Of a stretch of 16,143 nt of DNA, positions 14,254 through 16,143 are shown in pieces. Made by a program: the position numbers and the translations under genes. The DNA comes from Balneolales bacterium (GTDB taxonomy: Bacteria; Bacteroidota; Rhodothermia; Balneolales; Natronogracilivirgulaceae). Below the pieces are notes generated by a model. It saw only the letters and a program-made list of their open reading frames with translations. It did no database searches and was not told the DNA's origin. Positions within the stretch are counted from its first letter, which is position 1; each line of letters starts with the position of its first letter. The DNA lies in assembly GCA_007131535.1 (NCBI GenBank), contig SLQI01000455.1:1-16143 (forward strand), given 5' to 3'.

Positions 14254-14661
14254 ATGGCTAAAAAGCAAGAAAAAGGCAAAGCTACTGCCACAAAAAAGAA
14301 AAAAAAGCAACTTGCCGATCCTAACGGCATGGCATATATCAAAGCTACATTCAACAATGTGCTTGTTACAATGACCGACGCAGATGGTAATGTCATCTCA
14401 TGGTCATCTGCCGGAAAACAGGGTTTTAAAGGCTCCCGGAAAAATACTCCTTATGCTGCTCAGCTGAGTGCAACTACTGCAGCTGAAGCCGCCTATGAAG
14501 TGGGTTTGCGTAAAGTTGATGTCTTTGTTAAAGGCCCGGGATCCGGACGTGAAGCCGCTATCAGAGCAATTGCAAGTTCAGGTATCGAAATTCAAATGAT
14601 AAAAGATACCACCCCGATTCCACATAACGGCTGTCGGCCACCGAAAAGAAGAAGAGTTTAA
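14254..14661 (+). CDS. rpsK: 30S ribosomal protein S11 (uS11)
   Basis: S11 lies on the 30S platform near the mRNA exit. It is 135 residues. After a very Lys-rich start (AKKQEKGKATATKKKKKQLA) it shows AYIKATFNNVLVTMTDADGN, VISWSSAGKQGFKGSRKNTP, AQLSATTAAEAAYEVGLRKV, GPGSGREAAIRAIASSGIEI and the C-terminal PHNGCRPPKRRRV. The Lys codons make an A6-G-A8 run at 14292-14306 that includes two dnaX-type slippery heptamers; probably a composition effect. ATG at 14254, rpsD after 17 bases. Confidence 0.98.
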   Translation: MAKKQEKGKATATKKKKKQLADPNGMAYIKATFNNVLVTMTDADGNVISWSSAGKQGFKGSRKNTPYAAQLSATTAAEAAYEVGLRKVDVFVKGPGSGREAAIRAIASSGIEIQMIKDTTPIPHNGCRPPKRRRV

Positions 14662-14678
14662 TCAAGTAAACGAAGAAT

Positions 14679-15284
14679 ATGGCAAGGTACACGGGACCCA
14701 AGCAAAAAAGAGCAAGAAGGTTTAAAGAGCCGATTTTCGGACCAAGCAAAGCGCTTGAAAGAAAACCCTACGGGCCGGGCCAGCACGGTCGTTCCCGGCA
14801 AATGAAAAAATCTGAGTATGCCATTCAGCTCGAACAGAAGCAAAAGGCAAAATACACCTATGGCGTACTCGAAAAACAATTCCGGAATTTATTCGATCGA
14901 GCCAACTCCAAAGCCGGAGTAACGGGTGAAAATTTGCTGCAATTTCTTGAAGCACGTCTGGATAATACCGTTTTTCGAATGGGTTTTGCCAGGACACGTC
15001 GCCAGGCAAGGCAGTTAGTGAATCATGGACATATCATTGTAAATGATAATGTAGTAGATATACCTTCCTATCAGTTACGTTCCGGTGATGTAGTCACTAT
15101 ACGGCCAAAGTCCAGAAACCTTGAGTTTGTCAATGACTCAATTTCTAATGCTCCACGCAATAAGTATAAGTGGCTGGAAGTGGATAAAAAGTCCCTTACC
15201 GGAAAGTTTCTGCATTATCCGGATATGGAAGATATTCCTGAAAACATCAATGTGCAGTATATTGTGGAGCTTTACTCAAAATAA
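14679..15284 (+). CDS. rpsD: 30S ribosomal protein S4 (uS4), zinc-free form
   Basis: S4 nucleates assembly of the 30S subunit; in E. coli it represses the alpha operon. It is 201 residues. It starts MARYTGPKQKRARRFKEPIF, with YGPGQHGRSRQMKKSEYAIQ and LEKQFRNLFDRANSKAGVTG. The S4 RNA-binding domain has RMGFARTRRQARQLVNHGHI and PSYQLRSGDVVTIRPKSRN. The N-terminal region has no Cys, so it is the zinc-free form. ATG at 14679. The 39-base gap after it, before rpoA, is the longest intergenic stretch of the window. Confidence 0.98.
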   Translation: MARYTGPKQKRARRFKEPIFGPSKALERKPYGPGQHGRSRQMKKSEYAIQLEQKQKAKYTYGVLEKQFRNLFDRANSKAGVTGENLLQFLEARLDNTVFRMGFARTRRQARQLVNHGHIIVNDNVVDIPSYQLRSGDVVTIRPKSRNLEFVNDSISNAPRNKYKWLEVDKKSLTGKFLHYPDMEDIPENINVQYIVELYSK

Positions 15285-15323
15285 TCGCACCAATTTCTCA
15301 CTTTTATAGTACGCTATCGCATT
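15285..15323 (+). other. Longest intergenic gap (rpsD-rpoA), 39 bases
   Basis: This pyrimidine-rich spacer has a TATAGT at 15305-15310 that resembles a -10 box, but no -35-like partner at a fitting distance (TTTACT at 15271 is 28 bases away) and no stem or U-run. I see no supported regulatory element here. Confidence 0.5.
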
Positions 15324-16143
15324 ATGACTATTTCAAACTTACAAATGCCAGAAAGCCTCGTAGTAGAAGAGACGACCGACACTTTCGGCAAATTCGTGCT
15401 TCAACCGCTGGAGCGTGGTTATGGTGCAACCATTGGTAACTCTTTCCGACGCGTATTGCTTTCCTCCCTGCCGGGAATCGCTATTACCGCCGTTAAGATT
15501 AATGGTGTGAAGCACGAATACTCAAGCATCGAGGGTATCAAGGAAGATGTTTATGATATCATACTGAACCTCAAGCAAGTACGCTTTAAGCAAGTTGAAC
15601 AAAGTACCGGCTTGATCAGAGTTCAGAAAAACGGCGGTGGAACATTAACTGCCGCTGATATTGATGAGGCTTCTGCTGAGTATGAAGTCCTTAACAAGGA
15701 ACAGCACATCGCAACACTTTCTGATGATGCTGAAATTGAAATGGAACTTCATATGGGGCGTGGCAAGGGCTATGTAACTTCAGAAGACCATCCGGATGAG
15801 GAAAGTGATATAGAAATGATTCCGGTTGATGCCGTCTTTACTCCTGTCAAAGGTGTCAAATTTGATGTTGACAATGTGCGGGTAGGCCAGCGTACTGACT
15901 ATGAAAAGCTTACCATGGAAGTGACAACTGATGGCTCGATTAACCCCAAAGAAGCTTTTACTATTGCCGGTAAAATTCTCAAAGAACACATAGAGAAGTT
16001 TATTACCGAAAAAATTGACGAGCCATTCACCCAGGAGGAAGAAGAAGTAGATGCAGAAAAGCAAAGGGTTGCCAATTTGCTGAAAACCAGCATTGAAGAC
16101 CTCAACCTGAGTGTTCGTGCCTACAACTGCCTGAAATCAGCAA
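15324..16143 (+). CDS. rpoA: RNA polymerase alpha subunit, N-terminal part (3' truncated by window edge)
   Basis: The alpha subunit dimerises to start RNA polymerase assembly, and its C-terminal domain binds UP-elements and activators. The frame from ATG 15324 is open to the window end, giving 273 codons plus one base of a protein of about 330 residues. Early motifs: GKFVLQPLERGYGATIGNSF, then RRVLLSSLPGIAITAVKING, HEYSSIEGIKEDVYDIILNL and VRVGQRTDYEKLTMEV; these are the N-terminal domain that contacts beta and beta'. After an acidic linker (TQEEEEVDAEKQ) the C-terminal domain begins with LNLSVRAYNCLKSA. The rest, and the rplQ usually next, are beyond the window. There is no SD before the ATG. 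Confidence 0.98.
   Translation, partial: MTISNLQMPESLVVEETTDTFGKFVLQPLERGYGATIGNSFRRVLLSSLPGIAITAVKINGVKHEYSSIEGIKEDVYDIILNLKQVRFKQVEQSTGLIRVQKNGGGTLTAADIDEASAEYEVLNKEQHIATLSDDAEIEMELHMGRGKGYVTSEDHPDEESDIEMIPVDAVFTPVKGVKFDVDNVRVGQRTDYEKLTMEVTTDGSINPKEAFTIAGKILKEHIEKFITEKIDEPFTQEEEEVDAEKQRVANLLKTSIEDLNLSVRAYNCLKSA

Noticed and set aside
15271..15310. Possible promoter before rpoA (TTTACT and TATAGT)
   Set aside because: The spacing of 28 bases is far from the normal 17 or so, and the Bacteroidota-type motif is not seen either.

Overview
This window is a single, uninterrupted, same-strand housekeeping array: the 3' part of the str operon (fusA, tuf) running straight into the S10, spc and alpha ribosomal-protein operons. 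It is cut at both ends: fusA has lost its 5' part and rpoA its 3' end. I identify 31 genes, all on the + strand. The longest non-coding gap is 39 bases (rpsD to rpoA), so no stretch of 300 bases lacks a gene. I see no tRNA, rRNA, mobile element, CRISPR array or phage gene.

The organism looks like a member of the Bacteroidota/Rhodothermota/Balneolota group, and I favour a Balneola-like lineage. Four things point there: the order secY-map-infA-rpmJ-rpsM with no adk; an L2 signature with DHPMGGGEG instead of the commoner DHPHGGGEG; almost no Shine-Dalgarno sequences before the start codons; and moderate GC content. The placement is inference from family knowledge, not a database match.

Layout: 1-963 is the EF-G C-terminal half. 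991-2178 is EF-Tu, visibly more GC-rich than its neighbours. 2193-7360 is the S10 cluster (rpsJ rplC rplD rplW rplB rpsS rplV rpsC rplP rpmC rpsQ). 7382-12680 is the spc cluster (rplN rplX rplE rpsN rpsH rplF rplR rpsE rplO secY), with no rpmD between rpsE and rplO. 12702-15284 is map, infA, rpmJ, rpsM, rpsK, rpsD, and from 15324 rpoA. Together these genes supply two elongation GTPases, the core of both ribosomal subunits, the Sec channel, N-terminal Met removal, initiation factor IF-1 and the RNA polymerase alpha subunit.

I found no undescribed multi-gene system; the region is ordinary in content. The points worth a second look are a perfect 13-base inverted repeat inside rpsJ (2295-2322), the missing L30 gene, the compositionally distinct tuf, zinc-ligand-free versions of L36, S14 and S4, the absence of any S10 leader, and a TTG-started rpsC that has one of the few SD-like sites in the window.
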